Source of the DNA: Mixta gaviniae
GTDB lineage: Bacteria > Pseudomonadota > Gammaproteobacteria > Enterobacterales > Enterobacteriaceae
Length of the DNA: 64,000 nt
Assembly (NCBI RefSeq): GCF_002953195.1
Contig: NZ_CP026377.1
Coordinates: 3,720,001-3,784,000, forward strand
Direction: 5' to 3'
The translations under genes and the position numbers were made by a program. Shown here in pieces: positions 1-9,298 of the stretch. Position 1 is the stretch's first letter; every line of letters starts with the position of its first letter. The notes below the pieces were generated by a model that ran no database searches, was not told the DNA's origin, and saw only the letters and a program-made list of their open reading frames with translations.

Positions 1-1
1 G

Positions 2-493
2 CCGGAGTGGCACTTTATCGGGCCGCTGCAATCGAACAAAAGCCGCCTAGTGGCCGAGAACTTTGCCTGGTGCCACACCCTTGATCGGCTGCGCATCGCA
101 ACGCGCCTCAACGATCAGCGCCCTGCCCATCTGCCGCCACTGAATGTGTTAATTCAGGTAAACATCAGTGACGAAAGCAGCAAATCTGGCATTATGCTGG
201 AGGCGCTGCCGGAGCTGGCGCAGGCGGTAGCGGCGTTGCCGCGTCTGCGGCTGCGCGGGCTGATGGCGATTCCGGCGCCGGAGCAGAGCTATGCGCGGCA
301 GCTGGCGGTCGGCCAGCGCATGGCGGACGCGCTGGCGTCGCTGAAGAAGCATTATCCATCCGTCGATACACTTTCTCTGGGAATGAGCGACGATATGGAC
401 GCCGCCATTGCGGCAGGCAGTACCATGGTCCGGATCGGCACCGCCATTTTCGGCGCGCGCGATTACGGTGCCACCACCCACAACAATAATTGA
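2..493 (+). CDS. yggS: YggS family PLP homeostasis protein, 5' truncated
   Basis: This is the C-terminal 163 residues of a YggS/PROSC (PLPBP) protein; the N-terminus, with the PLP-binding lysine, lies before the window. The reading frame is open from base 2 and begins with the family segment PEWHFIGPLQSNKS. Later motifs include the GLMAIP strand and, near the end, GSTMVRIGTAIFGAR, which binds the PLP phosphate in this family. Family members bind PLP in the cytoplasm, keep free PLP in balance and show no known catalysis. An internal GTG at 50 is not a start. It lies 8 bases before yggT, the usual yggS-yggT arrangement of enterobacteria, so co-transcription is likely. Confidence 0.95.
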   Translation, partial: PEWHFIGPLQSNKSRLVAENFAWCHTLDRLRIATRLNDQRPAHLPPLNVLIQVNISDESSKSGIMLEALPELAQAVAALPRLRLRGLMAIPAPEQSYARQLAVGQRMADALASLKKHYPSVDTLSLGMSDDMDAAIAAGSTMVRIGTAIFGARDYGATTHNNN

Positions 494-501
494 GGAACCT
501 C

Positions 502-1053
502 ATGCTGACGTTGACTTTTTTGGTATCGACGCTGCTTAACCTGTACGTAAAAGTGCTGCTGCTGCGCATCTGGATGCAGTGGGCAAGATGCGATTTCTAT
601 AACCCATTTTCTCAGTTCGTGGTCAAAATCACCCAGCCGGTGGTGAAGCCGCTGCGCCGCGTTATCCCCTCGATCGGGCCGCTGGACACCGCCTCGCTGC
701 TGCTGGCCTATGTGCTGAGCGTGCTGATGTTTACGCTGGTCTTCGCGCTGCAGAGCCGTCTCTTCCTGTTCGATCCGGTCTTCCTCTATTTCGGCCTGGT
801 CTCGCTGGTGAAAGCGGCGGGCGTGTTGGTGTTCTGGGTCATTATCGTGCGCTCGCTGATGAGCTGGATAAGCCAGGGCCGCAACCCGGTCGACTATGTG
901 CTGATCCAGCTGACCGAGCCGCTGATGGCGCCGGTGCGTCGTTTCCTGCCGGCGATGGGCGGCATCGACTTCTCCGCAATGGTGGTGATTCTGATCCTCT
1001 ATATGCTGAACTTCCTGGGTATGGATTTCATTCCCGGCTGGGCGCAGCTGTAA
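502..1053 (+). CDS. yggT: YggT family inner membrane protein
   Basis: A 183-residue hydrophobic protein made of two copies of the YGGT domain. Each copy carries a membrane pair followed by a conserved Pro-Arg-Arg turn (QPVVKPLRRVIPSIGPLD, then EPLMAPVRRFLPAMGGIDF). The family is linked to osmotic shock tolerance and, through its usual neighbours, to cell envelope or division functions; no biochemical activity is established. The start is the ATG at 502, matching the usual N-terminus MLTLTFL; a TTG 12 bases earlier is a less likely start. The gene sits between yggS and rdgB, as in Escherichia coli. Confidence 0.93.
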   Translation: MLTLTFLVSTLLNLYVKVLLLRIWMQWARCDFYNPFSQFVVKITQPVVKPLRRVIPSIGPLDTASLLLAYVLSVLMFTLVFALQSRLFLFDPVFLYFGLVSLVKAAGVLVFWVIIVRSLMSWISQGRNPVDYVLIQLTEPLMAPVRRFLPAMGGIDFSAMVVILILYMLNFLGMDFIPGWAQL

Positions 1054-1086
1054 TTGTTTTTCGCCGTAAACGTTTCTGGAACTGAT

Positions 1087-1680
1087 ATGCAAAAAGTTGT
1101 CCTCGCCACCGGTAATCCCGGCAAAGTGCGTGAAATGGCCGATCTGTTGGCGGATTTCGGCCTGGATATTGTGGCGCAAACCGAGCTGGGCGTGGTCTCC
1201 GCCGAAGAGACCGGCCTGACCTTTATTGAAAACGCCATTCTGAAGGCGCGCCACGCCGCAGCGATCACCGGTCTGCCCGCTATCGCCGATGATTCCGGGC
1301 TGGCGGTGGACGCGCTCGGCGGCGCGCCGGGCATCTGGTCCGCGCGCTACGCCGGCGAGGAAGCCAGCGATGACGAGAACCTGCAGAAGCTGCTGCGCGC
1401 GCTGCAGGATGTTGCCGACGATCAGCGCCAGGCGCAGTTCCACTGCGTGCTGGTCTATCTGCGTCATGCAGCCGATCCGACGCCGCTGGTGTGCCACGGC
1501 AGCTGGTCCGGCGAGATCGCGCGCGCGCCGGCGGGCGAAGGCGGCTTCGGCTATGATCCGGTGTTCTTCGTGCCGGCGCTGGGCAAGACCGCTGCCGAGC
1601 TGAGCAAGGCGGAGAAGCATGCCGTCTCGCACCGCGGCAAAGCGCTGGCGCTGCTGCTGGAAGCGATGCGCAATGGCTAA
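1087..1680 (+). CDS. rdgB: RdgB/HAM1 dITP/XTP pyrophosphatase
   Basis: A 197-residue cytoplasmic enzyme, exactly the usual RdgB length. It hydrolyses non-canonical purine nucleoside triphosphates (dITP, ITP, XTP) to the monophosphate plus pyrophosphate, keeping deaminated bases out of DNA. Family motifs seen are the N-terminal [11 protein letters not shown] phosphate-binding segment, [37 protein letters not shown] with the metal-binding acidic residues, and [12 protein letters not shown] with SHRGKAL near the C-terminus. The start is the ATG at 1087 that gives [13 protein letters not shown]; upstream codons in frame are intergenic. The last 8 bases overlap the start of hemW, so the two genes are translationally coupled. 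Confidence 0.96.
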   Translation: MQKVVLATGNPGKVREMADLLADFGLDIVAQTELGVVSAEETGLTFIENAILKARHAAAITGLPAIADDSGLAVDALGGAPGIWSARYAGEEASDDENLQKLLRALQDVADDQRQAQFHCVLVYLRHAADPTPLVCHGSWSGEIARAPAGEGGFGYDPVFFVPALGKTAAELSKAEKHAVSHRGKALALLLEAMRNG

Positions 1681-2809
1681 TCTTCCGCCGCTCAGCCTCT
1701 ATATCCATATTCCGTGGTGTGTGCAGAAGTGCCCCTACTGCGATTTCAACTCGCATGCGCTGAAAGGCGAGGTGCCGCATGAGGAGTATGTCTCTCATCT
1801 GCTGGCCGATCTCGATCGCGATCTGCCGCTGACCAGCGGCCGGGAGGTCGCCACCATTTTTATCGGCGGCGGCACCCCCAGCCTGTTAAGCAGCAGCGCG
1901 ATGCAGCAGCTGCTGGATGGCGTGCGTGCGCGTCTGCCGCTGGCGGCGGACGCGGAAATCACCATGGAAGCCAACCCGGGCACGGTAGAGGCCGATCGTT
2001 TCAGCGCCTACCAGGCGGCAGGCGTTAACCGCATCTCTATCGGCGTGCAGAGTTTCAGTCCGCTGAAACTGCAGCGACTTGGGCGCATTCATGGCCCGGA
2101 GGAGGCGAAGCGCGCCGCCCATCTGGCCACCGGGCTTGGCCTGCGCAGTTTTAACCTCGATCTGATGCACGGCCTGCCCGATCAGTCACTGACCGAGGCA
2201 TTGGACGATCTGCGCCAGGCGATTGCGCTTAATCCGCCGCATCTCTCCTGGTATCAGCTGACCATCGAGCCGAACACGCTGTTCGCGTCCCGCCCGCCAG
2301 TGCTGCCGGATGACGACGCGCTGTGGGATATTTTCGAACAGGGCCATCAGCTGCTGACCGCTGCCGGCTATCAGCAGTATGAAACCTCCGCCTACGCGAA
2401 GCCCGGCTATCGCTGCGAGCATAACCTGAACTACTGGCGCTTCGGCGATTATCTCGGTATCGGCTGCGGCGCACACGGCAAGCTGACTCAGCCGGACGGG
2501 CGCATCGTTCGCACGGTGAAAACGCGTCATCCGCGCGGCTTTATGGCGGGCGACTATCTGGATAAGCAGTATGAGGTGGCGGACACAGAGAAGCCCTTCG
2601 AGTTCTTTATGAACCGTTTCCGCCTGCTGGAACCTGCGCCAAGAAGCGATTTCAGCCGCTATACCGGGCTGCAGGAAACGCTGATCCGTCCGCAGATCGA
2701 TGCGGCGCTGGCGAAGGGCTATCTGACGGAAACGGCGGAAAGCTGGCAGGTAACGGAGAAAGGTAAACTGTTTTTGAATTCTCTGCTGGAACTGTTCCTG
2801 GCGGAGTAA
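1673..2809 (+). CDS. hemW: Radical SAM haem chaperone HemW
   Basis: A 378-residue radical SAM protein. Residues 1-30 contain LYIHIPWC followed by the Cys-x3-Cys-x2-Cys cluster motif CVQKCPYC, which binds the 4Fe-4S cluster and SAM. Further on are the [11 protein letters not shown]-contact loop, the MEANPGT strand and a C-terminal HemN-like domain. It resembles HemN but belongs to the HemW group, which binds haem and delivers it to respiratory enzymes rather than oxidising coproporphyrinogen. The start ATG at 1673 lies inside the end of rdgB. A hairpin 20 bases downstream ends the yggS-yggT-rdgB-hemW transcription unit. Confidence 0.95.
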   Translation: MANLPPLSLYIHIPWCVQKCPYCDFNSHALKGEVPHEEYVSHLLADLDRDLPLTSGREVATIFIGGGTPSLLSSSAMQQLLDGVRARLPLAADAEITMEANPGTVEADRFSAYQAAGVNRISIGVQSFSPLKLQRLGRIHGPEEAKRAAHLATGLGLRSFNLDLMHGLPDQSLTEALDDLRQAIALNPPHLSWYQLTIEPNTLFASRPPVLPDDDALWDIFEQGHQLLTAAGYQQYETSAYAKPGYRCEHNLNYWRFGDYLGIGCGAHGKLTQPDGRIVRTVKTRHPRGFMAGDYLDKQYEVADTEKPFEFFMNRFRLLEPAPRSDFSRYTGLQETLIRPQIDAALAKGYLTETAESWQVTEKGKLFLNSLLELFLAE

Positions 2810-2828
2810 TTATTTGATTAAGCAGAAG

Positions 2829-2881
2829 GCTCACCCTATTCAGCGACTTGATGTCAGCCGATACGGTGAGCTTTCTTTTTT
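2829..2881 (+). terminator. Probable Rho-independent terminator after hemW
   Basis: Inverted arms GCTCACC (2829-2835) and GGTGAGC (2865-2871) are followed directly by a T-rich run (2872-2880). The 29-base loop is long, so the strength is uncertain, but the position just after hemW fits. Confidence 0.6.
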
Positions 2882-3205
2882 GTACTAAGCCAGTGCCGAT
2901 GAATTAATGCGCAGGTGACTTTATTGATTTACGGTAAGCCAGGGCATTAATGACACGACAAGCGAGTAAGGGTTAGTCAGACCGGTAAGCCAGAACGCTA
3001 ATTATTCAAAATGCTATAGCAGCATAACGCATTGATGACTTATTAAATCAGTCGCCATTTAATCATTTCCTCCCGGTTAATCACTTCCTGCATAAAAGGT
3101 TATGGCGCTCCGCCGCGTCCGGCCGCATGCTAATTTCGCCTGCCATAACAATACTGGCCGGCGGGATAAAGGAATAGTGAGATGCGATAACAGGAGGTTA
3201 CAACG
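2882..3205. other. Intergenic region with three TAAGCCAG motifs
   Basis: No credible gene is seen. The octamer TAAGCCAG occurs three times in the same direction (2886, 2935, 2996), and each copy is followed by a variant of GC..TAAT. The sense of these copies is unknown. The last 14 bases hold the strong ribosome binding site AGGAGG (3192-3197) of the next gene. The region marks the left edge of an A+T-richer insert between hemW and yggN. Confidence 0.4.
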
Positions 3206-3658
3206 ATGGCCTACACGATTTTCATTCAGCGCAAATGGCAGACAGCGTTATCCACGATAAGCGAATTTACTCTTCCCGGTACGGATATCAAAGGCTACTT
3301 CCTTGAGTGCCCCGGTCCCGATACCATAACACCAGATTTAAAGAAAAGAATCCCTGAGGGCCATTACAGCCTGACCTGGCATAAAAGTAATAAGTTTTCC
3401 CAACACAGCCCTCTGCCACAGCTTTATAATGCGCAGGTGCCGATAAGTCGCTGGATACTTATTCACCCTGGGAATGACTATAACGATACTATAGGTTGTT
3501 TATTGCCGGGAAAAGTTAAGCTCGTTGATCGTGTTGGGGCAAGTAAAGATTTATATGACCGTATGAAATCATTTATGCGTACTGAAGGAATTGATAAATT
3601 CAGCGTTATCATTACCTCTCATTATGTTGATGGACACAATAAATCCGGAGATAAATAA
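3206..3658 (+). CDS. DUF5675 family protein, possible peptidoglycan-acting effector
   Basis: A 150-residue protein with the DUF5675 signature: an early IPEGHYSLTWH segment and the core SRWILIHPGNDYNDTIGCLLPG, with conserved His and Cys in an arrangement like that of L,D-transpeptidase/YkuD-type folds. DUF5675 proteins are small domains found in phages, in interbacterial toxin loci and alone; their reaction is not established, and cell-wall action is an inference from the motif. There is no signal peptide. The start is the ATG at 3206 after AGGAGG at 3192-3197. It is followed after one base by a secreted protein gene, so the two are coupled. The DNA is A+T richer than the core genes around it, which suggests acquisition. 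Confidence 0.75.
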   Translation: MAYTIFIQRKWQTALSTISEFTLPGTDIKGYFLECPGPDTITPDLKKRIPEGHYSLTWHKSNKFSQHSPLPQLYNAQVPISRWILIHPGNDYNDTIGCLLPGKVKLVDRVGASKDLYDRMKSFMRTEGIDKFSVIITSHYVDGHNKSGDK

Positions 3659-3659
3659 C

Positions 3660-4346
3660 ATGAAAATATTTATCACACTACTCTTTTTATTGATGACGCC
3701 AGCACTACAGGCAGAACAATTAATGAGTGAGGGTATCCTGCAGGCGTACTGGAAAGCAGAGTGGAATGATGATGCTACGATGAACACGCCAAAGCTAGCC
3801 TTGCGTTTTTTCCCAGCCACTGATTCATCTTTGCGGGACAAGGTTTTTGACATCCGTTTTAAAGACCAAAAAACGGCACTGACATTTGTAATAAAAAATT
3901 TCAAAACCCTCCCTGATAATTTCCTTAGATATAAAGAGTGGTTTACAAATCAAAAAGGGACTCTCTATCTTAAAAATCCAGAGCCTTATATTGAATGTAG
4001 GAGTGAAAACTATATGGCTGAAATTATTAATTTCATCCCTGACTTCTCAGTAAGTTTTTCTGATACCACATCTTATGAAGATATGGCTCACTGCGGCTAT
4101 AATGGCGACAGGCCTTTTCTGACTTCTTATTATCTTAACCCAGAGTATAAGATAGGCTACTTTAACTCAGAACCTGGTGATAATGTGGCTTATGTAAAAA
4201 CCTTTAATATCAGAGACAGAATAGTAAAAATCAGCACTGTTAATAAACAGTGGATTTACGCTGCCGTCTATGATGATACGAAACCGGACCGTTTAGGTGA
4301 CAGAAAAGGCTATGTAAATACAAAATATCTTACACCTTTTAACTAA
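3660..4346 (+). CDS. Secreted protein with C-terminal SH3-like domain, partner of DUF5675 protein
   Basis: A 228-residue protein of unrecognised family. The N-terminus MKIFITLLFLLMTPALQAEQ is a clear Sec signal peptide with probable cleavage after QA, so the protein should be periplasmic or secreted. The last 60 residues follow the pattern of a bacterial SH3 domain: a start like NVR (FNIRDR), then WIYAAVYD, then GYVNTKYLTPF. It begins one base after the DUF5675 gene ends, which implies paired function; a periplasmic immunity protein for a wall-active partner is one reading. No ribosome binding site is obvious, consistent with coupling. The start at 3660 is chosen because it gives the signal peptide. 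The coding sequence is markedly A+T rich. Confidence 0.7.
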   Translation: MKIFITLLFLLMTPALQAEQLMSEGILQAYWKAEWNDDATMNTPKLALRFFPATDSSLRDKVFDIRFKDQKTALTFVIKNFKTLPDNFLRYKEWFTNQKGTLYLKNPEPYIECRSENYMAEIINFIPDFSVSFSDTTSYEDMAHCGYNGDRPFLTSYYLNPEYKIGYFNSEPGDNVAYVKTFNIRDRIVKISTVNKQWIYAAVYDDTKPDRLGDRKGYVNTKYLTPFN

Positions 4347-4370
4347 ACCTGCTTATCCGCCTGGCGCTCA

Positions 4371-4407
4371 ACGCCCCGACCGTCCGCGAAGACTGTCGGG
4401 ACGTTTT
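4371..4407 (+). terminator. Terminator between convergent genes
   Basis: Arms ACGCCCCGAC (4371-4380) and GTCGGGACGT (4395-4404) pair with one mismatch and are followed by TTTT on the plus strand. It closes the two-gene island and lies directly beyond the yggN stop codon on the other strand. Confidence 0.6.
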
Positions 4408-4408
4408 A

Positions 4409-5122
4409 CTATTTGATGCCGGCCAGTACCGCTTTACGCTGTGTTTCCAGCGCCGAGACGCGGTTACAGACCTCGTGGCCAAAGTTCTGGAAATCCTGTT
4501 CCTGATTGCTCCACTCCGCCTGAATCGCCTGCTGCAGGCCACCGAGATTGCCCATAATCGCCTGCAGCGGGTTGCTGTTCTGCGACGCCTGTTTGGTGCC
4601 CATCTCGTTAAGGCTGTCCTGCACCACGCCGCCAAGGCTGCTTTGCACCAGGCGTTCGCCGTCGGCGCGCACCTGATCGATCGCCTGATGATGGAAAGTC
4701 AGGCCGTCGCTGCGATGTTCGATAATGCGGTTCATCTGCTGCTTCAGCTGTTTATCCAGCGTGGTAAGACGATTACGCACGTTGCTGTCGGCGCCGAGCT
4801 TATCGACAATGACCTTATCCAGCGCCATGCGGCCCTTCTCCAGCCGCTGTGAGGCGCCCTGATCGACCCACGGCAGATCGCGGCGCAGCGCCGCCTGATA
4901 ATCCAGCGCTTTCTGACGCGTCGCGTTATCGGCCTGAACCGGCTTACCGTTGTACTGCAAATCGCCTGTCGGCGAGATCACCAGATTGCCGCTGGCGCCG
5001 ATCACCTGTACCGCCTGCGGCGTAATCACCACATCATCCTGCGGTTTTACCGGACATTCATAGGCCGCGTGCGCCTGTGCCGCCGCCAGTAAGAGTGCGC
5101 CTGTCAACGCTTTACGCATCAT
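4409..5122 (-). CDS. yggN: YggN family DUF2884 periplasmic protein
   Basis: A 237-residue protein that starts with a signal peptide (MMRKALTGALLLAAAQAHA, cleavage before AYECP) and continues as a largely helical DUF2884 protein rich in Gln and Arg. It matches E. coli YggN in length and position, two genes upstream of trmB on the same strand. Its function is unknown. Two adjacent ATG codons (5122 and 5119) are possible; AGGAG lies 5 bases before the first, which is used here. The 118-base gap to yggL contains no gene. Confidence 0.9.
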   Translation of the reverse strand: MMRKALTGALLLAAAQAHAAYECPVKPQDDVVITPQAVQVIGASGNLVISPTGDLQYNGKPVQADNATRQKALDYQAALRRDLPWVDQGASQRLEKGRMALDKVIVDKLGADSNVRNRLTTLDKQLKQQMNRIIEHRSDGLTFHHQAIDQVRADGERLVQSSLGGVVQDSLNEMGTKQASQNSNPLQAIMGNLGGLQQAIQAEWSNQEQDFQNFGHEVCNRVSALETQRKAVLAGIK

Positions 5123-5240
5123 AACAACTCCTGGATCAGATTAGGGACATCATTGTCCTGCTTGCCCGCCGCCGGTAGAGCGTTAACGTCGCAGGCAGCG
5201 GCCGCCGCGCCCGCAGAAAGCGCAGGCGCGGCGTTAAAGC

Positions 5241-5567
5241 TTAGTCCCACCACACATCGAAGAGTTCCGTCACCGTCACGCTTTCCATGTTGCGCGCTTC
5301 CAGCCACTGGCGAACCATTTCACGATGCTCATCGGTGCATTTACCGATCTTTTGCAGACAGACCAGGCCTTCCCACTGCAGATAGCCACTGCCGTCGAAC
5401 GCCAGTCCGTTAGGTTCGATCACTTCATTGATAAAAGCGTCGACGGCGGCGTCGATCTCATCGACCGGCGTGCCCTGCGGGAACGTCCAGGCGACAGAAA
5501 AACCCAGTTCCTGAAACTCATCAATGTGCATCTTTTTCCGTAAACGACGGCTACGCTGTGTTGCCAT
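5241..5567 (-). CDS. yggL: YggL family DUF469 protein, 50S ribosome-associated
   Basis: A 108-residue cytoplasmic protein, the same length as E. coli YggL. It opens with the basic stretch [23 protein letters not shown] and ends with an acidic Trp-rich tail (ELFDVWWD). The family binds the 50S subunit, where it has been seen at the subunit interface, and is linked to ribosome maturation. The ATG overlaps the trmB stop codon by one base (TAATG), so it is translated from the trmB message. Confidence 0.92.
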   Translation of the reverse strand: MATQRSRRLRKKMHIDEFQELGFSVAWTFPQGTPVDEIDAAVDAFINEVIEPNGLAFDGSGYLQWEGLVCLQKIGKCTDEHREMVRQWLEARNMESVTVTELFDVWWD

Positions 5568-6286
5568 TATTTGGTCCTCTCAAACATCAAATCCCATACG
5601 CCGTGGCCCAGACGCTGCCCGCGCTGCTCAAATTTGGTTAATGGCCGCGTGTCGGGACGCGGCACATAGTCGTTGCTCTCAGACTGGTTTTTATAACCAT
5701 CCACGCTGTTCATCACCTCCAGCATGTGTTCCGCATACGCTTCCCAGTCGGTCGCCATATGGAAAACGCCGCCCAGCTTCAGCTTGCGCAGCACCAGTTC
5801 AGCGAACGGCGCCTGTACGATGCGGCGCTTGTTGTGGCGCGCTTTATGCCAGGGATCGGGGAAGAAGAGCTGCACCATGCGCAGCGAATTATCCGGGATC
5901 ATTTTCTCCAGCACTTCGACCGCATCGTGGCACATGACGCGCAGATTTTCGACGCCCGCTTCCTGCGCCGACCCCAGGCAGGCGCCGACGCCCGGCGCAT
6001 GCACCTCAATACCGAGGAAGTTCTGCTGCGGATTGGCGCTGGCCATCGCCACCAGCGAGGCGCCCATGCCGAAACCGATCTCCAGCACCACCGGTGCCTC
6101 ACGGCCAAACAACGCCACCAGATCCACCGGCTCCGCCTGGTACTCTACGCCCATAACCGGCCATAAGGTATCAAGCGCCTGCTGCTGGCCTTTGGTCAGG
6201 CGACCCTGACGGCGCACAAAGCTGCGGATACGACGCAAAGGGCGCCCGTTTTCATCAAATTCCGGTGTGATGACGTCATTAATCAT
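5567..6286 (-). CDS. trmB: tRNA (guanine-N7)-methyltransferase TrmB
   Basis: A 239-residue SAM-dependent enzyme that forms m7G at position 46 of tRNA variable loops. It shows the SAM motif [13 protein letters not shown], then [11 protein letters not shown], the catalytic region [20 protein letters not shown] with its conserved Asp, and the C-terminal [19 protein letters not shown], all typical of TrmB. The start ATG at 6286 matches the usual N-terminus, which includes [17 protein letters not shown]. It is the first gene of the trmB-yggL unit and diverges from mutY; the 154-base gap between them must hold both promoters. Confidence 0.96.
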   Translation of the reverse strand: MINDVITPEFDENGRPLRRIRSFVRRQGRLTKGQQQALDTLWPVMGVEYQAEPVDLVALFGREAPVVLEIGFGMGASLVAMASANPQQNFLGIEVHAPGVGACLGSAQEAGVENLRVMCHDAVEVLEKMIPDNSLRMVQLFFPDPWHKARHNKRRIVQAPFAELVLRKLKLGGVFHMATDWEAYAEHMLEVMNSVDGYKNQSESNDYVPRPDTRPLTKFEQRGQRLGHGVWDLMFERTK

Positions 6287-6440
6287 GTCGGTGTCTGCCT
6301 GTCTGCATATTCAGGAAAACGGGCATTATGCAAAGTTACCGGACAGAAGCAAGCACTTGCAAAGTTCCGGTTTACTCCATGCAATGTCTATGCTGGAATG
6401 CCTGCCTGAGTGTAGAGCAATAACGGAAATTTTCCTTCTT

Positions 6441-7529
6441 ATGATGCAAGCGCAACAGTTCGCGCAGCAGGTGCTGGACTGGTATCAGCGCTTCGGACGT
6501 AAAACCCTGCCGTGGCAACAGGCCAAAACGCCTTATAAGGTCTGGCTCTCCGAAGTGATGCTGCAGCAGACCCAGGTCGCCACCGTTATCCCCTATTTTG
6601 AACGCTTTATGGCGCGCTTCCCGACGGTCAGCGATCTGGCCGCCGCGCCGCTGGATGAAGTGCTTCATCTGTGGACCGGTCTGGGCTATTACGCTCGCGC
6701 GCGCAATTTACATAAGGCGGCGCAAACCGTCGCCGAGCGCCATCACGGCGTTTTCCCGGAAACCTTTGATGAGGTCGCCGCGCTGCCGGGCGTCGGACGC
6801 TCGACCGCTGGCGCGGTGCTATCGCTGGCGCTGGGCCAGCACTATCCGATCCTCGACGGCAATGTGAAGCGGGTGCTGGCGCGTTGCTACGCGGTCGGCG
6901 GCTGGCCGGGAAAAAAAGAGGTGGAGAAACGTCTCTGGCAGATCGCCGAAGAGGTCACACCCGCGCAAGGCGTCAGCCAGTTTAACCAGGCGATGATGGA
7001 TCTCGGCGCGCTGGTCTGCACCCGTTCCAAACCGAAATGTGAAATCTGCCCGCTGAACAGCGGCTGCGTCGCTTATGCTGAAGGCAGCTGGGCCAGCTAC
7101 CCTGGCAAAAAGCCGAAGCAGACGCTGCCGGCGCGCACCGGCTATATGTTGCTGATGCAGCACGGCGACGGCGTCTGGCTGGAGCAGCGTCCACCGGTCG
7201 GGCTGTGGGGTGGTCTCTACTGCTTTCCGCAGTTCGCCGACGACGCCGGGCTGCGCGCGTGGCTCAGCGCGCGCCGCATCGACGATGCTACGCTGCAGCA
7301 GCTGACGGCGTTTCGCCATACCTTCAGCCATTTCCATCTGGATATTGTGCCAATGTGGCTGTCGCTGCCCTCTTCCGGCGCGGCGATGGATGATGGACCG
7401 GGTCTCTGGTATAACTTAGCGCAACCACCGGCCGTGGGTTTAGCCGCACCGGTTGAACGCCTGCTGCAAGAATTGCGGCATCCACAGCAAATATCGCTGC
7501 ATATGCGCGTTACTGAAGAGGAAGAGTAA
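6441..7529 (+). CDS. mutY: Adenine DNA glycosylase MutY
   Basis: A 362-residue base-excision repair enzyme that removes A paired with 8-oxoG. The N-terminal helix-hairpin-helix domain holds the catalytic Glu in [11 protein letters not shown] (Glu37 counted from the second Met), the hairpin [18 protein letters not shown] and the catalytic Asp in PILDGNVKR. The Cys-x6-Cys-x2-Cys-x5-Cys loop ([17 protein letters not shown]) binds 4Fe-4S. A NUDIX-like C-terminal domain ([28 protein letters not shown]) recognises 8-oxoG. ATG codons at 6441 and 6444 are both possible; the second gives the usual N-terminus MQAQQF. Codons further upstream overlap trmB's promoter region and are not used. The stop overlaps yggX by one base. 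Confidence 0.96.
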   Translation: MMQAQQFAQQVLDWYQRFGRKTLPWQQAKTPYKVWLSEVMLQQTQVATVIPYFERFMARFPTVSDLAAAPLDEVLHLWTGLGYYARARNLHKAAQTVAERHHGVFPETFDEVAALPGVGRSTAGAVLSLALGQHYPILDGNVKRVLARCYAVGGWPGKKEVEKRLWQIAEEVTPAQGVSQFNQAMMDLGALVCTRSKPKCEICPLNSGCVAYAEGSWASYPGKKPKQTLPARTGYMLLMQHGDGVWLEQRPPVGLWGGLYCFPQFADDAGLRAWLSARRIDDATLQQLTAFRHTFSHFHLDIVPMWLSLPSSGAAMDDGPGLWYNLAQPPAVGLAAPVERLLQELRHPQQISLHMRVTEEEE

Positions 7530-7801
7530 TGAGCCGCACAATTTTTTGTACGTTTCTGCAACGCGAAGCTGAAGGGCAAGATTTTCAGCTCTACCCGGGC
7601 GAACTGGGCAAACGCATCTACAATGACATTTCGAAAGAGGCCTGGTCACAGTGGATGACCAAGCAGACCATGTTGATCAACGAGAAAAAGCTCAACATGA
7701 TGAACCCGGAAGATCGCAAAGTGCTGGAGAAGGAGATGGTCAATTTCCTGTTCGAAGGCAAAGATGTGCATATCGAAGGTTACACCCCGCCAGAAAAATA
7801 A
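7529..7801 (+). CDS. yggX: Fe(2+)-trafficking/oxidative damage protection protein YggX
   Basis: A 90-residue cytoplasmic protein of the YggX family, which protects Fe-S proteins from oxidation and is proposed to handle ferrous iron. Conserved features are the N-terminal [10 protein letters not shown] with Cys7, [20 protein letters not shown], the [13 protein letters not shown] helix and the [16 protein letters not shown] tail. The ATG overlaps the mutY stop codon (TAATG). Pairing with MutY, itself a cluster enzyme, is conserved in enterobacteria. Confidence 0.96.
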   Translation: MSRTIFCTFLQREAEGQDFQLYPGELGKRIYNDISKEAWSQWMTKQTMLINEKKLNMMNPEDRKVLEKEMVNFLFEGKDVHIEGYTPPEK

Positions 7802-7807
7802 AAATTT

Positions 7808-7833
7808 GGGCCTCGTTTGAGGCCCCCTGTTTT
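7808..7833 (+). terminator. Intrinsic terminator between yggX and mltC
   Basis: A 7-bp stem GGGCCTC (7808-7814) / GAGGCCC (7819-7825) with loop GTTT is followed by CCCTGTTTT. It may lessen read-through into mltC, which starts 25 bases later. Confidence 0.65.
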
Positions 7834-7850
7834 GGTTGCGCGCAGAGACG

Positions 7851-8930
7851 ATGAAAAAAAAACTGATTGCCTTGCTAGTGATAGCACCGCTGCTGGTTTC
7901 CTGTTCAGGCAGCAAAAAAGAAGCGTTCCATGAAGAGTGGGTAAAAGACACCAACGGCTTTGACATTTTGATGGGTCAGTTTGCCCACAACATCGAAAAT
8001 ATCTGGGGTATCAATGAAGTCCTGATCGCGGGTCCGAAGGATTACGTTAAGTACAGCGATAATTACTACACTCGCAGCCATATCAACTTCGAAAAAGGCT
8101 CGATCACTATCGAGACCATTACCGGCACCGATCCGGCCGCCAGCCTGCGCCAGGCGATCATCACCACCCTGCTGATCGGCGAAGATCCGGGTAATGTCGA
8201 TCTTTACTCCGACGCCAACGATGTGCAGCTCAGCAAAGAGCCGCTGCTCTATGGCCAGGTGCTGGACAATACCGGCCAGCCGATCCGCTGGCAGGGACGC
8301 GCCGCCAGCTTCGCCGATTACCTGATCCAGAATAAGCTGCAGCGCCGCGTTTCCGGCCTGCATGTGATCTGGTCGGTAACCATTCCGATGGTGCCGAACC
8401 ACCTCGACAAGCGCGCCCACAAATATCTGCCGATAGTGCGTAAGGCAGCAGAGAAATATAACGTTGATGCCTCGCTGATTCTGGCGATTATGCAGATCGA
8501 ATCGAGCTTCAACCCCTATGCGGTCAGTCATTCCGACGCGCTGGGGCTGATGCAGGTAGTGCAGCATTCGGCGGGCCTTGACGTGTTCCGTATGAAAGGG
8601 AAATGGGGCAAGCCGAGCCGTAGCTACCTGTTCGATCCGGAAAACAATATCGATACCGGCACCGCCTATCTGTCGATTCTGCAGGATAACTACCTGGCGG
8701 GCATCGCCAATCCGGTATCGCGCCGCTATGCGGTGATCACCGCCTACAACGGCGGCGCCGGTAGCGTGCTGCGGGTCTTCTCCAGCGATAAGGATCGCGC
8801 TTTCGCGCAGATTAACGCCCTGTCGCCGAATGAGGTTTACCAAACCCTGACCACCCGCCATCCTTCGGCGGAATCGCGCCGCTACCTTTATAAGGTCAGC
8901 AACGCCCAGCGTAGCTACCACCGCTTCTGA
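7851..8930 (+). CDS. mltC: Membrane-bound lytic murein transglycosylase C
   Basis: A 359-residue lipoprotein, the same length as E. coli MltC. The signal peptide ends in the lipobox LVSC (Cys near residue 18), so the protein is lipid anchored, probably in the outer membrane. An N-terminal DUF3393 domain ([19 protein letters not shown]) is followed by an SLT domain with catalytic Glu in [13 protein letters not shown], then [10 protein letters not shown] and [15 protein letters not shown]. It cleaves the MurNAc-GlcNAc bond to form 1,6-anhydro ends. The start ATG at 7851 gives the basic-hydrophobic N-terminus MKKKLIALL; five upstream residues in frame are dropped. Four tandem terminator-like repeats follow. 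Confidence 0.95.
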   Translation: MKKKLIALLVIAPLLVSCSGSKKEAFHEEWVKDTNGFDILMGQFAHNIENIWGINEVLIAGPKDYVKYSDNYYTRSHINFEKGSITIETITGTDPAASLRQAIITTLLIGEDPGNVDLYSDANDVQLSKEPLLYGQVLDNTGQPIRWQGRAASFADYLIQNKLQRRVSGLHVIWSVTIPMVPNHLDKRAHKYLPIVRKAAEKYNVDASLILAIMQIESSFNPYAVSHSDALGLMQVVQHSAGLDVFRMKGKWGKPSRSYLFDPENNIDTGTAYLSILQDNYLAGIANPVSRRYAVITAYNGGAGSVLRVFSSDKDRAFAQINALSPNEVYQTLTTRHPSAESRRYLYKVSNAQRSYHRF

Positions 8931-8940
8931 TCGCGCGGAA

Positions 8941-9162
8941 AGCCAGCCCCTCCCGGCTGGCTTTTTTATTGCTCGCGCGTTATTTCGCTAAACGCGAAAA
9001 GCCAGCCCTTCCGGCTGGCTTTTTTATTGCCCGCGCGTTATCTCGCTAAACGCGGAAAGCCCCCCTTCCGGCTGGCTTTTTTTATTTCCCGCGCGTTATC
9101 TTGCTAAACGCGAAAAGCCAGCCTCTCCGATTTTTTATTCCCCGCGCGTAATTTCGCTAAAA
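8941..9162 (+). repeat. Tandem array of about 58-bp units, each with a terminator hairpin
   Basis: Four units, with unit starts near 8942, 9001, 9059 and 9117, follow mltC. The first two hold near-perfect hairpins with arms GCCAGCC / GGCTGGC and a run of 6-7 T. The third has a damaged left arm and the fourth has lost the right arm. Between hairpins is a shared spacer of the form CGCGCGTTATTTCGCTAAA, which appears once more at the end. The mltC terminator has evidently been duplicated in tandem and the distal copies have decayed. Confidence 0.85.
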
Positions 9163-9298
9163 TACGATTTTTGCCGTTCGGCAAACTCTTTATTCTCTTG
9201 GCCTGCACACCGGGAAAAATTCCCCTGCGGCATCGCACGCGTTTTCGCCAACTCTCGCTGAAAGCGCTGATAATAATATTTAAGGGAATAATATATTT

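Noticed and set aside
463..1632. 389-residue minus-strand frame across yggT and rdgB
   Set aside because: Antisense to two well-recognised genes and extremely rich in His, Gln and Arg.
8941..9162. CRISPR array
   Set aside because: The units are tandem with no unique spacers, the repeat is a terminator hairpin, and no cas gene is present.
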